64,000 nt of DNA from Metridium senile (lineage: Eukaryota; Cnidaria; Anthozoa; Actiniaria; Metridiidae), in the NCBI GenBank assembly GCA_949775045.1, contig OX459101.1, positions 6,110,394 through 6,174,393 of the forward strand, given 5' to 3'. Below are positions 1-12,088 of the stretch, one piece after another. The position numbers and the translations under genes are program-made. The notes beneath the pieces were generated by a model. It saw nothing but the letters and a program-made list of their open reading frames with translations. It made no database searches and was not told the origin of the DNA. Numbering within the stretch: position 1 is the first letter of the stretch; each line of letters begins with the position of its first letter.

Positions 1-374
1 GTTGATGATGATGTTGAAGGAGAGTTGATGATGAAGGAGAGTTGATGATGAAGGGGAGTTGATGATGAAGGGGAGTTGAAGATGATGATGAAGGAGAGTT
101 GATGATGATGAAGGAGAGTTGATGATGAAGGGGAGTTGATGATGATGATGGAGGGGAGTTGAAGATGATGATGAAGGAGAGTTGATGATGACGATGATGA
201 AGGGGAGTTGAGGATGATGAAGGAGAGTTGATGATTATGATGAAGGGGAGTTGAAGATGATGATGAAGGGGAGTTGATGATGATGAAGGAGAGTTGATGA
301 TGAAGGGGAGTTGATGATGAAGGAGAGTTGATGATGAAGGGGAGTTGATGATGAAGGAGAGTTGATGATGATGA
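1..374. repeat. GAT/GAAGG minisatellite
   Basis: Imperfect tandem units of about 17-27 bp built on GTTGATGATGAAGGAGA, alternating AAGGAGA and AAGGGGA endings, run from the left edge to about 374 and fade into GATAAT-rich sequence to about 460. No gene is seen here. Confidence 0.85.
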
Positions 375-986
375 TCATCATAATTAATGATGATAATAAT
401 CTATATAATAATTGTGATGATGATAATGATGATCTTAAAAGTGATAATGATGATAATCAATAAAAGAAATGCAATACCTCATAGATAATAATACCAGAAA
501 CGATAACAGTTGATAATATGGCAACAGAATACTTGAAATCTGAAACAAAATAGCAATCAAGTATAACAACTGAATATAATAAACACAAAAAATACTACTA
601 CTTGATATAACAACTCACTGCACAAACTGTCAGTCTATAACCAAATACCAACAACAACTAGTTGACCAAATATACCAGCCAACAACGTATACCTAAGTCA
701 ATGAATTTTCATTTAAAACACACTCTTCAGAACATTTATTAAGGGAACCTTTTTATTATTTAGAGAGGAAGTGGAGAGAGAGTATTAGGGGACCTTAGGG
801 ACCTTAGGGGGCTACCAAGAAAAACATTACCATCACAAGTTTAACCACACACAATAAACAAATTCTGATTTAAATATAACAGCGGTACCTCTATTATTAG
901 CGGTCACCCTCAGGACTTTCCAAAGTGGCTGCTTAATAGAGGTAGGCTGCTTAATGGGTGACTGTGAGCTCCCAGTGCGGACACAC
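375..986. other. AT-rich stretch without a gene
   Basis: No exon or open frame with family likeness was seen. Around 885-965 a segment with paired 'cggtacctctattattagcg' and 'ctgcttaatagaggta' motifs looks like a fragment of a terminal-inverted-repeat element. Confidence 0.4.
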
Positions 987-1172
987 TAACTGGGCCCACC
1001 TGAAGAAAATTGATATCAAAACTATGAACACTTGATTTATTAAAAAGCGCCAAAACCTTGTACAAAATATCATCCGAGTTCTTAACGTTGATTTTATTAG
1101 TTGGGTTTTATCGGGAATCGATTTTTTGTAATTGATTGTGATTGAACAGTTTTGCTCAGGTGGGCCCAGTTA
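987..1172. mobile_element. 186-bp palindromic MITE
   Basis: The 17-bp ends TAACTGGGCCCACCTGA (987-1003) and its reverse complement (1156-1172) bound a short non-coding interior. It has no coding capacity. Superfamily not assigned. Confidence 0.7.
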
Positions 1173-1182
1173 TATTAGTATA

Positions 1183-1383
<201 letters not shown>

Positions 1384-1696
1384 TAAAAAGAGAATTAAAT
1401 ACCCTAAAAATATGAGTGAAGTGTGTGAGGTTGTTGAAGAATAAGTCCTAACCTTCATGTCATCAACTACAATGGAGTTGTCCTGTTATCTATACATGTA
1501 CTTAATTTTGGACAGAGTGGGGGACAGTATGAGAAAATATTTAGTTCAAGGTTTTAATTGACATGCAAACAAGAAGTTTATTCAGTTTATTGCTTCTCCT
1601 TCATACGAAGGCAGGACACCACAACAGCGTACAACACCAATTGACAATGGACCCTGTAGTATATCTGAAACCAGCTGACTGTTATTGTCATTGTAT

Positions 1697-1984
1697 GTAT
1701 ACCTAATTCAAAAAAGGTTGACGGGGCGAACGGCGATCGGCGATTGGTGATCGGCGATTGCACGTCCCGAAAGAGACTATGGATAATACGAATTTCTTCT
1801 TATTCAATTATATATTACCCAAATACCGTTCAACGATGACCGTAGATGGGTGTCTCGAAGTTTTCTCTGAACGGAAGAAGGAATTCGTATTACCAATATC
1901 TCCTTTCGGTCGTGCAATCGCCAATCACCAATCGCCAATCGCCGTTCGCCCCGGCCGTCAACCTTTTTTGAATTAGGTGTATAC
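1697..1984. mobile_element. Palindromic MITE, GGTTGACGGGGCGAACGG type
   Basis: Long inverted arms start with ACCTAATTCAAAAAAGG TTGACGGGGCGAACGGCGAT on the left and end with the reverse complement at about 1980. The left end lacks two bases of the terminus. The interior is also partly palindromic. A second copy of the family lies at 56700-56974, in gene C. Confidence 0.8.
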
Positions 1985-2496
1985 TCACGAGGTTCTGGTG
2001 TGTATACAAAGTTACGTCCCTTGACATACCACTTTGTGCCTTCACTAGAATATAAAGACAATAAATCATCAATTGCTAAACAATAAATCATCAATCTTTA
2101 TTGTTTACTAGAGATTGTGTTACTGACAGTTATTGAATTGGTCCAGATCGAATTACCAGTAAACGTGACCCAATAACCGATTCCAAACAACAGGGAATCA
2201 ATCTCAAAACACTGGAAACCTGTATAAAGAGCAAAGTAAACTTTCTAAGGAAAATGCATACATGTATAATAATGCAGTATAGTAAAATTTCTAAAGAAAA
2301 TACATAATTATGATAAAGCCGGGCTCCCTGTGATGGCTATTGTTTTTATAACTATGTCATTGCTAGCATCATTATCACAATTAACTATATATTATTTAGT
2401 TTTAAGAGCAAAAAAAAAAAGACATGAAATAAAATCAACATGTTTGATATTACCTAATAGTTTTTATTTAATGTATATAGATGAGATGACTTCCAC

Positions 2497-5400
2497 TCAG
2501 GTTGTATAAATACCAGACATCAACACCACCAGTCTTTCTCAAGACTACATACCCTGGACAATCATCATGTCAAAGTTTTGTATACATTTCGTAATTAAGA
2601 CATTTGTTTTGAACATACTTAATTTTAGGAACGCCTTGCAGAAGTGTCTTGACATGATCCACATAGTGTTGACCAATATTAAACTCACATTCATCCTGTA
2701 TATAGAAAGAGAATATTGATTATGTTGAACATACTGAGAATAAAGTAAAATAAATGGATAAAGAACAAATAGAAAGAATGAAGGGAAGAAAGCAAGAAAT
2801 AAAGAGCAGGGAAGGAAGGATGGGAAGAAAAACAGTAAAAAGGAAGAAACAAAGTTTACATAGAAGGAAGGAAGGATGGAAAAAATGAAGGGAGGGAAGA
2901 ACGAAAAAAAGAAAGGAAAGAGGGCAGGAGGAAGGAAGGATGGAGAGAAGGCATAGGAAAGAGGAAGGAAAGAAAGAAAAAAAGAAAGAAAAAAAGAAAG
3001 GAGAGAAGAAAAGAAGAGAAGGAAGGAAGGAAGGAAGGAAGGAAGGAAGGAAGGAAGGAAGGAAGGAAGGAAGGAAGGAAGGAAGGAAGGAAGGAAGGAA
3101 GAGAAGGATAGAGGGAAGAAAGGAGGGAGGGAGGGAAGAAAGGAGGGAGGGAAGAAATGAGGGTTTGAGGGAGGGAGGGAAGCAAGGAAGGGACGTTAAT
3201 TGGTATGGTTAGTCATAAAAAAGAAAAGTATTAAATTGTTGAGGGAGAGATCCGCCTTCAGACATATACTATTAATAATACAGACTTATTTTAGTGAAAC
3301 AATATTTAATACTAACCCCTAATAAATCATGACGAGAAAATTTCTTTTTGATACACTTTTCCCTGACTTGCATCACAAAGATTACAATATACCGTACAAG
3401 TAGAAAACCATGACACAGGACAGCAGGAAGAGATGTGAACGTAGGCCAGTAAACAAATGTCTGTAAAAGAAAAAGGATAGTGTTGATGTTTAATCTATTT
3501 CAGGGATTCACAATGATAATAGTAATAATTATAATAATAATAGTAATAACAATCTGTTTATTGACATGTATTGTAGCCATTAGGCTAAATTACATGAGCA
3601 GTCAGCATTGGAGTACATACGTAATAGTATAATTTACACATATCATGATAGAATTAGAAATGATGATGCATGATGATGGTGATGATGGCAATGAAGATGA
3701 TGATGATGGCAATAATGATGATGACTGGTGATTAAGTGATGATGATTATGGTAATGATAACTGATGACCATTGTAATAATTATGATATCAATGATGATGA
3801 TGATGATGGCAATAATGATGATGACTGGTGATAGTATATGATGATTATGGTAATGATAACTGCATGCATGATGACCATCGTAATAATTATGATATCAATG
3901 ATGATGATGATGATGATGGCAATGAACATGATGATGATAGCAATAATGATGATGACTGCATGGTGATAGTATATATGATGATTATGGTAATGATAACTGC
4001 ATGCATGATGACCATTGTAATAATTATGATATCAATGATGATGATGATGATGATGGCAATGAACATGATGATGATAGCAATAATGATGATGACTGCATGG
4101 TGATAGTATATATGATGATTATGGTAATGATAACTGCATGCATGATGACCATCGTAATAATTATGATATCAATGATGATGATGATGATGATGGCAATGAA
4201 CATGATGATGATAGCAATAATGATGATGACTGCATGGTGATAGTATATATGATGATTATGGTAATGATAACTGCATGCATGATGACCATCGTAATAATTA
4301 TGATATCAATGATGATGATGATGATGATGGCAATGAACATGATGATGATAGCAATAATGATGATGACTGCATGGTGATAGTATATATGATGATTATGGTA
4401 ATGATAACTGCATGCATGATGACCATCGTAATAATTATGATATCAATGATGATGATGATGATGATGGCAATGAACATGATGATGATAGCAATAATGATGA
4501 TGACTGCATGGTGTTAGTATATATGATGATTATGGTAATGATAACTGCATGCATGATGACCATTGTAATAATTATGATATCAATGATGATGATGATGATG
4601 ATGGCAATAAAAATGATGATGACTGGTTATAGTGATGATAATTATGGTAATGATAACTGCATATGACCATCGTAATAATTATGATATCAATGATGATGAT
4701 GATGGCAATTCCACACTAGGTGATGAAGATGACTTAATTTATGATAGTAATGATGATTATGGTAATGATGACTGTTCTTCTAAAAACTAGATGGTGATGG
4801 TATATGGTGATTAGTAATAACAATGGTTCATGTAGTAATTATAATGGTAATGGTAATATTATAAATAATGAAGATTATGATAAATATAATTATACTTACA
4901 GAATAAATATCAGTAGGACATATTGCCATATTCAATATCAAACCAACAGTTCTAATTACACAGATAAAAACATCAGTATTAGTTAAAACAGTTAACAATA
5001 GTAATAGCACCATCTGAAGGAGCTAATAACACTACTGGGAGGAGGTGGGTGTGAAATTCAAGTGAAGTACATGTGAAAATATGCAACACATTTCACATGC
5101 TATTTCACATGCTTTGCATGTGAAAAAGAATGTGAAAAAGCATGTCAATCGGTGTTCAACCTGGGAGTGAGGGTTGTGGGAGAGGGGACTAAAGCAGTGG
5201 CGGATCCAGGATTTTCAAAAGGGGGGGGGGGAAATTTTGGAAAATGGGGGGGATTTTGGTTTCGGATATATAAAAACCCCAATAATGCTGGAGCTATCCC
5301 GGACGTGAGATATAACTGCTTAGAAAAAGAGGGGGGGAGTCACCCAATTCCCCTTCCCTGGATCCGCCCCTGTAAAGGGGGAGGGGGGAAGTTTCAGATA

Positions 5401-8290
5401 TGCTGGTTGGAACTCTTAGGGCTTTGCATGCAGGTTCATTGCAATTCCTTTAATTGCTTACCACTGTATTCTGCAATGACCATCATGCACAATAACTTTT
5501 TAATTTAATGTTTTGTGTTTTTACTTCAGGGTAAAAATAGTCAGACTGTACCACACCCTTTTAAGGATGTTTGCGGAAAAATGCAAATTAAATGTATTAT
5601 TTTCGATGTGAAAAATATTTCTTTTTTCAAAATCTAAGCAAAGGCTTATATCTTTTAGTATAGTTATTTCAATTTATAAAATCAAAACTATATGTGTCAC
5701 TAGCTTACTTACCTGCCTACTGTATACATGAAGCCTAAGATAGCTCCAAGAAGCTTGGCATCAGTACTAAGACACACGAAGAAGGGTAGATATATGGTGC
5801 CAATGCCCATAACAGTAACAAGATTTTGAAACACTAAAGAAAAATGCTTGTATTAATGATGGGTTAATAGACCTATTTCAAAAATTAAATGGAAACTACA
5901 ACTGTAGCGAGTAGACTAGTATAGGCTGCGTCGGTGTTTGATATAAACGATAAATAACATATTGAAATTTAATTGTAACAACCACAAAAAAAATTCATGT
6001 CATATGCACTTATAAGCTTAAAAACTCCAAAAGATGAGACATATATAACAGTTTGAGAGACGAAAACTTATAGTTCATTTGTGAAAGAAACGAAGAAATG
6101 AAGTTGATCTATTTATTGCTTAAAATCTGGCATATTTGGTTAAAATTATTACAAAAGCATAGTTGGAATCATTTCTTCTATGACTTACAAAGCTTTGTGG
6201 AGCCTTGGTTTTTCATGGTTCAGGTTTAGTTACCTGCCTTAAAGGCAGGGAGAAAGTGGGGGGGGGGGGGGGGTACTCCCTTTGTCCAAGTGGTAGGGGT
6301 GATCGGCGGTGATTTTGAAAACGACCCCTAAAAGATACGCACAGATAAAAATAACTGTTAAAGGCTTGTTGATTTCTACCCCAACAAAGCAACATAACAG
6401 TGTAAAAACGACGCTTACAGGTATGAAATCATGTTACGTAACTGATTTTTAAGCCAGAACTCTAAAAGGACCCTCAAAGGTATGCACAGGAAATATTTTT
6501 ACCCTCAAAGGTACGCCGATCACCCCTACCACTTGGACAAAGGGAGTACCCCTCCTGGGTTAATTTAGTTTTCACGGTACCTTTTACAAATGGAGATCCC
6601 TGGATTGTAATTAACGTTTTAGAACTTCCACCCAAAAACATATTGGTCACAGCAAGAGCCATACCACCATACGCTGCTGCATAAGAAAATCTGTTTTCTT
6701 CTTCGCCCAAAAAATCAACTGGACTATTGAAGGAAAACTTCATTGTTATCATCATTGATTGGACATCAAATATCAATCAATCAATCAATCAATCAATTAT
6801 AACTATTAATTAGCCAGTTATTCAGTAAAGTAATCAATCAAACACACATACAGTCAATCAATCAATCAATCAATCAATAAGTCCATCAATAATAGTCAAT
6901 CAATCAATCAATCAATCAATCAGTTAATCAATCAATAATGGTCTGAGTCAGTCAAACAACCAGTCAGTCAGTCAATCAATCAGTCAATCAATAATAGCCA
7001 ATCAATCAATCAGTCAGTCAATCAATAATAGTAAATCAATCAATCAATAGTAAATCAATCAATCAATCAATAATAGTCAGTCAATCAATCAATCAGTCAA
7101 TCAATAGTCAGTCAGTCAAACAACCAGTTAGTCAATCAATCAATAATAGCCATGCAGTCAGTCAATCAATCAGTCAGTCAATCAGTCAATATAGCCAGTC
7201 AGCCAATCAATCAATCAATCAGTCGATCAATCAATCAAGTTTATCCATTGCAAATCAATTGCACATGTGGAAATAATCTTAATTCATTCCCATCACTTGA
7301 AGCTATATATAGCTCTGACAACAATTTCATAATCTCTAATTTTGTGATTGCAGAGGGATGGCATATAAAATCAATTCACGTCATATAATGGACTCCTCAT
7401 TCAAAGAAAGGCCATATATATATATATACTTACATTTGTATTCCAGGCCTTCCATCTAAAAAGTCTTTTTTGAGCTTAGTTCTTTTTCTCATAAACATAA
7501 AGATCATTACAATCACCAGCTAAAAAAATCATAATAACAATAATTAACAAACATTTTTTTATATATTCAACGAGACAGAGTCAAGGTTATTATTCACTGA
7601 TATATTCAGATAGAAAATTGTTATAATACAAATACAAAAGTGATAAATTCAAAAAGTAAAAATAACCACCATTTTTTAAGAAAAACTGTTCATTTTCTAT
7701 TTGTAAAAGCGAGTGTGCGAAATGCTCTACCTGATTATGGAAAATTAGTGTGAATTTCTCAGCCACTCATATAGTGCTTATAATTTTCTATATATATATA
7801 TATATCACTTGTGTATTTATACTATTAAAAAATTCATGAATAATTAATGAGACATTTTCAAAAGAAATCATGACCATGACAAGTGTTGTAAATCTGATAC
7901 AACACTAGTGTTGTATATCCTGATTTGCATAAGTTTTAACTGGTAATTTTACGGCAAAATTTATTTTAATCTTGAAAATGTTGGTAAAATATGAAAGAGC
8001 TAACCTAGACATTTTTTAAGTAGTTTACAACATTCGCGTCCGTGTTGTATCGGCGATACAATCGCGCGCCTTTGGCTTGCGATTGTATCTGCCGATACAA
8101 CACGGCCGCTCATGTTGTAAACACTACATATAATTATATATTAATTGTTATATTGAAATCATGCAAATTAATACAGTTCAAGTACCTATCAAGTAAAGCC
8201 ATAAAACAATAACTTACCGCTGGTATAAATGATATTTGGTTAAATGATTTATAAAACTCCTCTTCCTTGACTGTATCACACACAGGAGCA
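2497..8290 (-). CDS. STRA6-like: STRA6-like gene A, 5'-proximal exons (partial)
   Basis: Minus-strand exons with consistent phases: 8218-8290, 7434-7519, 6581-6723, 5713-5833, 4900-4951, 3317-3460, 2619-2695, and less certainly 2497-2537. Each is bounded by AG and GT. In order they encode an acidic N-terminus, a first membrane segment ending FIPALVIVMIFMFMRKR, the family signature GRPGIQIPVDFLGEE (compare GRPALVLPMNFLGD in gene B and, from memory, GRPGLPSPVDFLAGD in human STRA6), two hydrophobic pairs, and a membrane segment followed by a basic stretch (REKCIKKKF). The 7434-7519 and 5713-5833 exons have exactly the same lengths (86 and 121 bp) as their gene B partners. Exon 8218-8290 needs two bases from an upstream exon that was not found. 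No convincing exon follows 2497, so the gene either continues past the left edge with a long intron or is a broken copy. The 2497-2537 exon is 21 bp shorter than its partner and has weak splice sites. Confidence 0.75.
2760..3190. repeat. (GGAA)n-rich polypurine tract
   Basis: Purine-only sequence of GGAA, GAAA and GAGG units, purest at about 3025-3100. It lies in the intron of gene A between exons 2619-2695 and 3317-3460. Confidence 0.9.
3655..4800. repeat. 137-bp ATG/GAT-rich satellite
   Basis: Tandem 137-bp units, nearly identical from about 3830 to 4640 and degenerate on both sides. Each unit carries GCATGCATGATGACCATCGT and a (GATGAT)n core, so the unit probably grew from a trinucleotide run. 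It sits in a gene A intron. Open frames repeat at 137-bp steps and change frame from unit to unit, so they are not coding. Confidence 0.9.
5195..5372. mobile_element. 178-bp CAGTGGCGGATCCAGG MITE
   Basis: Ends CAGTGGCGGATCCAGG and CCTGGATCCGCCCCTG form a terminal inverted repeat. The flanks 5190-5194 and 5373-5377 both read TAAAG, a likely 5-bp target duplication. It lies in a gene A intron. Confidence 0.75.
6258..6552. mobile_element. Palindromic MITE, TACTCCCTTTGTCC family, copy 1
   Basis: Inverted arms contain TACTCCCTTTGTCCAAGTGG and GTAGGGGTGATCGGCG and meet around a centre with CCCTAAAAGGTACGC-type motifs. A long G run marks the left edge. The right end stops 28 bp short of the donor site of the gene A exon at 6581-6723. 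Other copies are at 26808-27053 and, truncated, near 18640-18745. Confidence 0.8.
6770..7236. repeat. (CAAT)n / (CAGT)n interspersed microsatellite
   Basis: Runs of CAAT broken by CAGT and 'AATAGT' spacers over about 470 bp, within a gene A intron. Confidence 0.9.
8020..8127. repeat. Hairpin-forming palindrome
   Basis: Arms running from GTAGTTTACAACATTCGCG to CGATACAATCGC are mirrored after a short centre by GCGATTGTATC...GTTGTAAACACTAC. The ends look like a miniature inverted-repeat element. It is GC-richer than the AT-rich sequence around it. Confidence 0.7.
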
Positions 8291-8591
8291 CTATAAATAT
8301 TGCAGTATTGAAAACATAAAAGATCTTAGCTTGAGCAACTAAACAAATTAAGTGCTCATGCATGCACACACATAATATAATATAATGACAGTTTTTATTC
8401 ATTCACAACAAACTTGACTCGATCTCCTTAAATGAACACTCTTGTAAGTGACCATCTCCGGTAATTGCATGCAACGGAAGCGGCATGCAAGCACTAAATA
8501 CATGCATATATTAAATCTTAGCCACCCAACGAAGGGTGCATCATCATTGGAAAAGAGTCAACTACATTACTGTGCAACTGGCTATACCATA

Positions 8592-8785
8592 TAGTCACTT
8601 ACAAAAACTTTTCATGAATGTTTTGATATTTTTTTATTTTAATGGGACCTGCAATTATACAGACATCAAAGTTTCTAAAGTCTCCGCCTGTCGATATAAA
8701 CTTGTACCTGATTGGTCCGAATAAGATGAAAAAATGTCAAAATAATGTCAAAAATTCATCAAAAGTTTTGTAAGTGACTACGGTA
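8592..8785. mobile_element. Possible MITE, AGTCACTTACAAAA ends
   Basis: AGTCACTTACAAAAACTTTTCATGAA at the left is matched by a reverse-complement form at about 8765-8785. The arms contain a spurious splice-donor-like GTAAGT, so care is needed when looking for the missing first exon of gene A here. Confidence 0.5.
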
Positions 8786-8884
8786 CGGCGAGTCACACAG
8801 TAATATTAATGGTTTCATAATAACAACCAAAGACAAACTTTAAAACTGTATTATTTAAAGCAACAATTTTGATTTTTTTCTCGG

Positions 8885-9415
8885 TTTAAATGTTCCCCGG
8901 GGGATGTACTACCACCCCAACTTGGGAGGGGGTGTACAGCTGGGTCCTCAAAACCCTGACCCTATCCCAGACCTAGAATTTTGATTTCATATACCCTACC
9001 CCAGACTAAACCTAAGAATTGTACACCCTATCACCCCCTATATATTACAGAGATCCATGGATAAAGATCGGACAGTTGATGGGAACATCAGTGGACCAGG
9101 CAAAGAGATTGACACAGTCTAAAAATGAGTTCAGCAGAGTGATCAACCAGCGATTCACTCTGGCTCTTCGTTGACCAGGTCAACAATAGAGAAACTGTAC
9201 TGTACTGTACTGTACTGTATCCCAGACTAAAATTTAAAAACATTTTTTTTTTTAATTTTTTCTCGTTTTTTTTGTGCCGGCAGAAAATGTAGCCTAGCAG
9301 GCTAAAACAACTAAAACATAACCCTATCCCAGACAAAATATCAAAAAGATACCATATTCCAGACAAAAACCTTACCCTACCCCAGACAAATTGTAAAAAA
9401 CTGATACCCTACCCC
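8885..9415. repeat. CCCTAYCCCAGAC-rich degenerate element
   Basis: Scattered repeats of CCCTA(C/T)CCCAGACAAA and related strings over about 500 bp, starting next to TTCCCCGGGGGATGTAC. They look like internal repeats of a decayed non-coding transposon. No gene is visible. Confidence 0.5.
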
Positions 9416-9418
9416 TGG

Positions 9419-9553
9419 GGCTGGTTGTACGAAGGGTGGATATAGTTATCCGCAGATAAAAGTTATCCACTGCATAGGTTTTTTATAGATTTTTTCCCGC
9501 TGGATAAGGATTTATCCTGTGGATAGCGCTATTCAGGCTTCGCACAACTGGCC
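9419..9553. mobile_element. 135-bp MITE, GGCTGGTTGTACGAAG ends
   Basis: The left end GGCTGGTTGTACGAAGGGTGGATA is mirrored by the right end CTTCGCACAACTGGCC. Internal TTATCC / GGATAA motifs are also inverted. Confidence 0.75.
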
Positions 9554-9819
9554 TCAGACCTATAAACTGAAAACCATACCCATCAGGCCGCACATACCTG
9601 TATAGCAAATACAGGGGAGTATCCCCCCCCCCCCCCCCCCCCGAAATGTTTGCATCCAGCTCTCTCCTCTTTCCCATCGATCCCAGGTCAAACATCTTAC
9701 CAAGATCCATTCAAGATCCATACAAAATCCATGAGAAAAATATAAATTGCCTTTGGTGGGACTTGAACCCACAATTTCAACTTTCTATAGCCTGATTTGA
9801 TAGAAACTGCTAGTCCCAA

Positions 9820-10486
9820 ATATATATAAATGCGACTAATTTCGGGCGAGTTGACCAGATTCCTAATGGTGTGTAAATTGCTGCGAATTCATATTTTATG
9901 ATTAATGGACGAATTCAATGTAAGGATATAACTAATAAGTTGTAAACCTGAACCAAGTAAAATATACGATAATGAAACGTTTTTAAAAGCAAAATTGTTT
10001 TTCTAACGGAGAAATGTCAAATTTCAAGCCTGCTATTGCGAAAGAAGAATATATGAAGCCTTCAAGCATAAAAGAGGCCGCCTCCTCAATGAAAACTTAT
10101 CTCTACCATGCAGCTCTTAAACAAAACATAAAACAAACACAAATATATACAAAATACAAATAGTTTAGCCATTACACTTTACCTTGAATTTTCTCCAGAC
10201 ATCTCGTGTTTTCTGCTTTGTAGCTCTTCAAAAATCCGTATTTGTATCCGTACTGAAGTTTAATTAACAATTTTTTCAAAACATTGCTCGATTTCGGTCG
10301 AAAAGACGACTCCTTCAGAAACACTTTGCTTACAGATTCAAAGATGGTTTTCAAATCGGTTGTAAGCAACTAGTTACGTCGTAATATACAAAAAAAAGTA
10401 AATTTTTGTATGATTTATCGAAGCTATATTAATATTTACATTGTGGCCGTAGCCATAGAGTATCGCAGCATAACAAATGTTTACTT
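9820..10486. other. Stretch without a recognised gene
   Basis: AT-rich sequence. A minus-strand open frame of 65 codons at 10172-10369 has no family likeness that I can see and no splice context. Nothing else was recognised. Confidence 0.3.
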
Positions 10487-10600
10487 GTCAATCGCTTGTG
10501 ATTGGTTATTGATTATGTTAATGAGGAAAGTGAAGAAAATTATCTCCTCAGGGGTCACACAAGCGATTGGTAATCCAAGATGGCGGCCGGATGGTTAAAA
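10487..10600. repeat. Dispersed repeat, copy 1 (AATCGCTTGTGATTGGTTAT)
   Basis: The segment from AATCGCTTGTGATTGG to AAGATGGCGGCCGGATG recurs almost unchanged at 48626-48742. AATCGCTTGTG near the left end and CACAAGCGATTGG near the right are inverted, so it is probably a small transposon. Confidence 0.7.
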
Positions 10601-10879
10601 TATTGTTAAATTAAAAAAAAAAAAAATTAAAGACAGTAACAAACCAAAAAATAACAATAAACAAAATATACATAAACACAGAGAAAGCGAGGTAAACAAT
10701 ATAAAAAAAGTAAAAGTAAAAAAAGAATATAAACTTGAGAAAATAATCTTGCGATAACTTACAACCAAAAAAAAAATTAACCTACCATCGATTTTATTGC
10801 TACGCGCTGCCGGCAGTGTTTATGAAAAAAAATGTCTAAAACTGGAGTGGTGAACGACAGTTTAATAGCCTGCTGTGAA

Positions 10880-10955
10880 GACTCATTTTTTGCGCTCAAA
10901 ATATTCGCCAAAAATCTACCTTTTTGGCGAATATTTTGAGCGCAAAAAATGAGTC
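10880..10955. repeat. Perfect 35-bp inverted repeat with 6-nt loop
   Basis: 10880-10914 (GACTCATTTTTTGCGC...) is the exact reverse complement of 10921-10955, separated by TCTACC. No mismatch was seen. Confidence 0.9.
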
Positions 10956-11173
10956 TGCACAGTTGAATGAGCACAAAAAAAAATTTCAGTCTAAAATAAG
11001 TTATATATTCTAGGTATCAGATCGTTAAAACTACATGAATACAATTGTCAATAAGATATTTTTAGCTCAATTTTCTATTTAAAAGAACAGAACAGTTCTA
11101 CCTGTTTTATGTTCACATCGACCACAGTAGAGATTCGCCATGCAACTTCACTTTACAAACTTTTACCGTTTTA

Positions 11174-11305
11174 GGGGCTGTTTATATGAAGGTGAGTTGT
11201 CCCTGCTAGCCGGGATAACTCTATTGTTTTGAGTCCCCCGGGGAATACAAAACAAAAGAGTTATCCCGGCTAGCAGGGACAACTCGCTTTCATATAAACA
11301 GCCCC
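11174..11305. mobile_element. 132-bp MITE, GGGGCTGTTTATATG ends, TTA flanks
   Basis: Ends GGGGCTGTTTATATGAAG and CATATAAACAGCCCC, with AGTTGTCCCTGCTAGC also inverted. Both flanks (11171-11173, 11306-11308) read TTA, the 3-bp target expected of PIF/Harbinger-type elements. Confidence 0.8.
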
Positions 11306-11465
11306 TTAGACTGACGGCCGCGGGGCGCGCGTAGAAATGAAAGCGGCGGTAATTTCAAGTCGTCAAAAACAAACCAACAATAAGTACACGAAACTGTGAC
11401 AAACGGTTCGCCATGTTTTGATTCTAAGTTTGCTAGTGCCCATTTACAACAAGCTACGTTAGTTA

Positions 11466-11735
11466 TACACCTATTTCAAAGATGGTTGTCGCACCCGAAT
11501 CTACTAACTTCACACTCTGAAGCTTGTAAAGGATCAGTCGGTTTAAATATCAACATAAATTTGTTATTTATTTCACGGTTTTTAAAAAAATATTTGTTTC
11601 ATCATCCACCACTGCAGCAAATTGATATGTTCATATAACACAAACACGTACAACCAAAATATGCTATGAATAAATCGATAACAAGAGAAGAAATACCGAC
11701 ATCCTTTGCAGACTTCAGAGTGTGGACTGTAATAT
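11466..11735. mobile_element. TACACCTATTTCAA-family MITE, right end truncated
   Basis: The left terminus TACACCTATTTCAAAGATGG leads into ...CACACTCTGAAG. Its inverse CTTCAGAGTGTGGACTG occurs at about 11715-11735, but the outermost right bases are missing. A related right half is at 51725-51857, and related right-end segments repeat in tandem at 29540-29975. Confidence 0.65.
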
Positions 11736-11924
11736 GGACCCAGGAAAAAGTGAGCACCAAACCATTACAAGCCGCCCAAGGCAGTGTAATTATGTGGGAA
11801 TTTATGAAGTCTTTGAAACATTTTAAACAATTTTTACGCTTTTTTCAATTTTAATGCAACATAACTTGAACATTAGTCCTCAAAACACATAATTGATAGG
11901 TAAATCAAGTAACTGTAAAATAAA

Positions 11925-12072
11925 AAAATAAATCACTTTTTTAACGTCTAAATCGTCTAGCTGGACATGTATCATGTGCCCTGCTAATCCGGCGGGGAGA
12001 CTCACTCACACTACGCTACCTCTACGTTAAATATTTTGCACACAACTCGGCTCACAAGTTCATTTTCATGTT
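11925..12072 (-). mobile_element. Headless SINE fragment
   Basis: AATAAATCACTTTTTTAACG ... CTCACTCACACT ... CACACAACTCGGCTCACAAG matches the downstream part of the tRNA-headed SINE at 59480-59790 but stops before its GCGGAGGGAGGAAAACC block. The same fragment is at about 52030-52180. Confidence 0.6.
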
Positions 12073-12088
12073 TTAGCCAATTTAACCA

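Noticed and set aside
2310..2390. Candidate exon 9 of gene A (minus strand, containing IVIKTIAITGS)
   Set aside because: The phase could fit, but there is no usable donor before an in-frame stop and likeness to [17 protein letters not shown] is too weak.
3828..4666. Series of 79-91-codon frames
   Set aside because: Repeats of the 137-bp satellite; the frame moves with each unit.
8594..8615. Candidate first exon of gene A (ATG followed by a GTAAGT donor on the minus strand)
   Set aside because: Phase is wrong for the exon at 8218-8290, and the donor-like bases are part of an inverted-repeat element end.
9748..9815. Possible tRNA on the minus strand
   Set aside because: A good T-arm (GTGGGTTCAAGTCCCACC) is present, but no matching acceptor stem or anticodon arm could be folded. 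At most a SINE or tRNA remnant.
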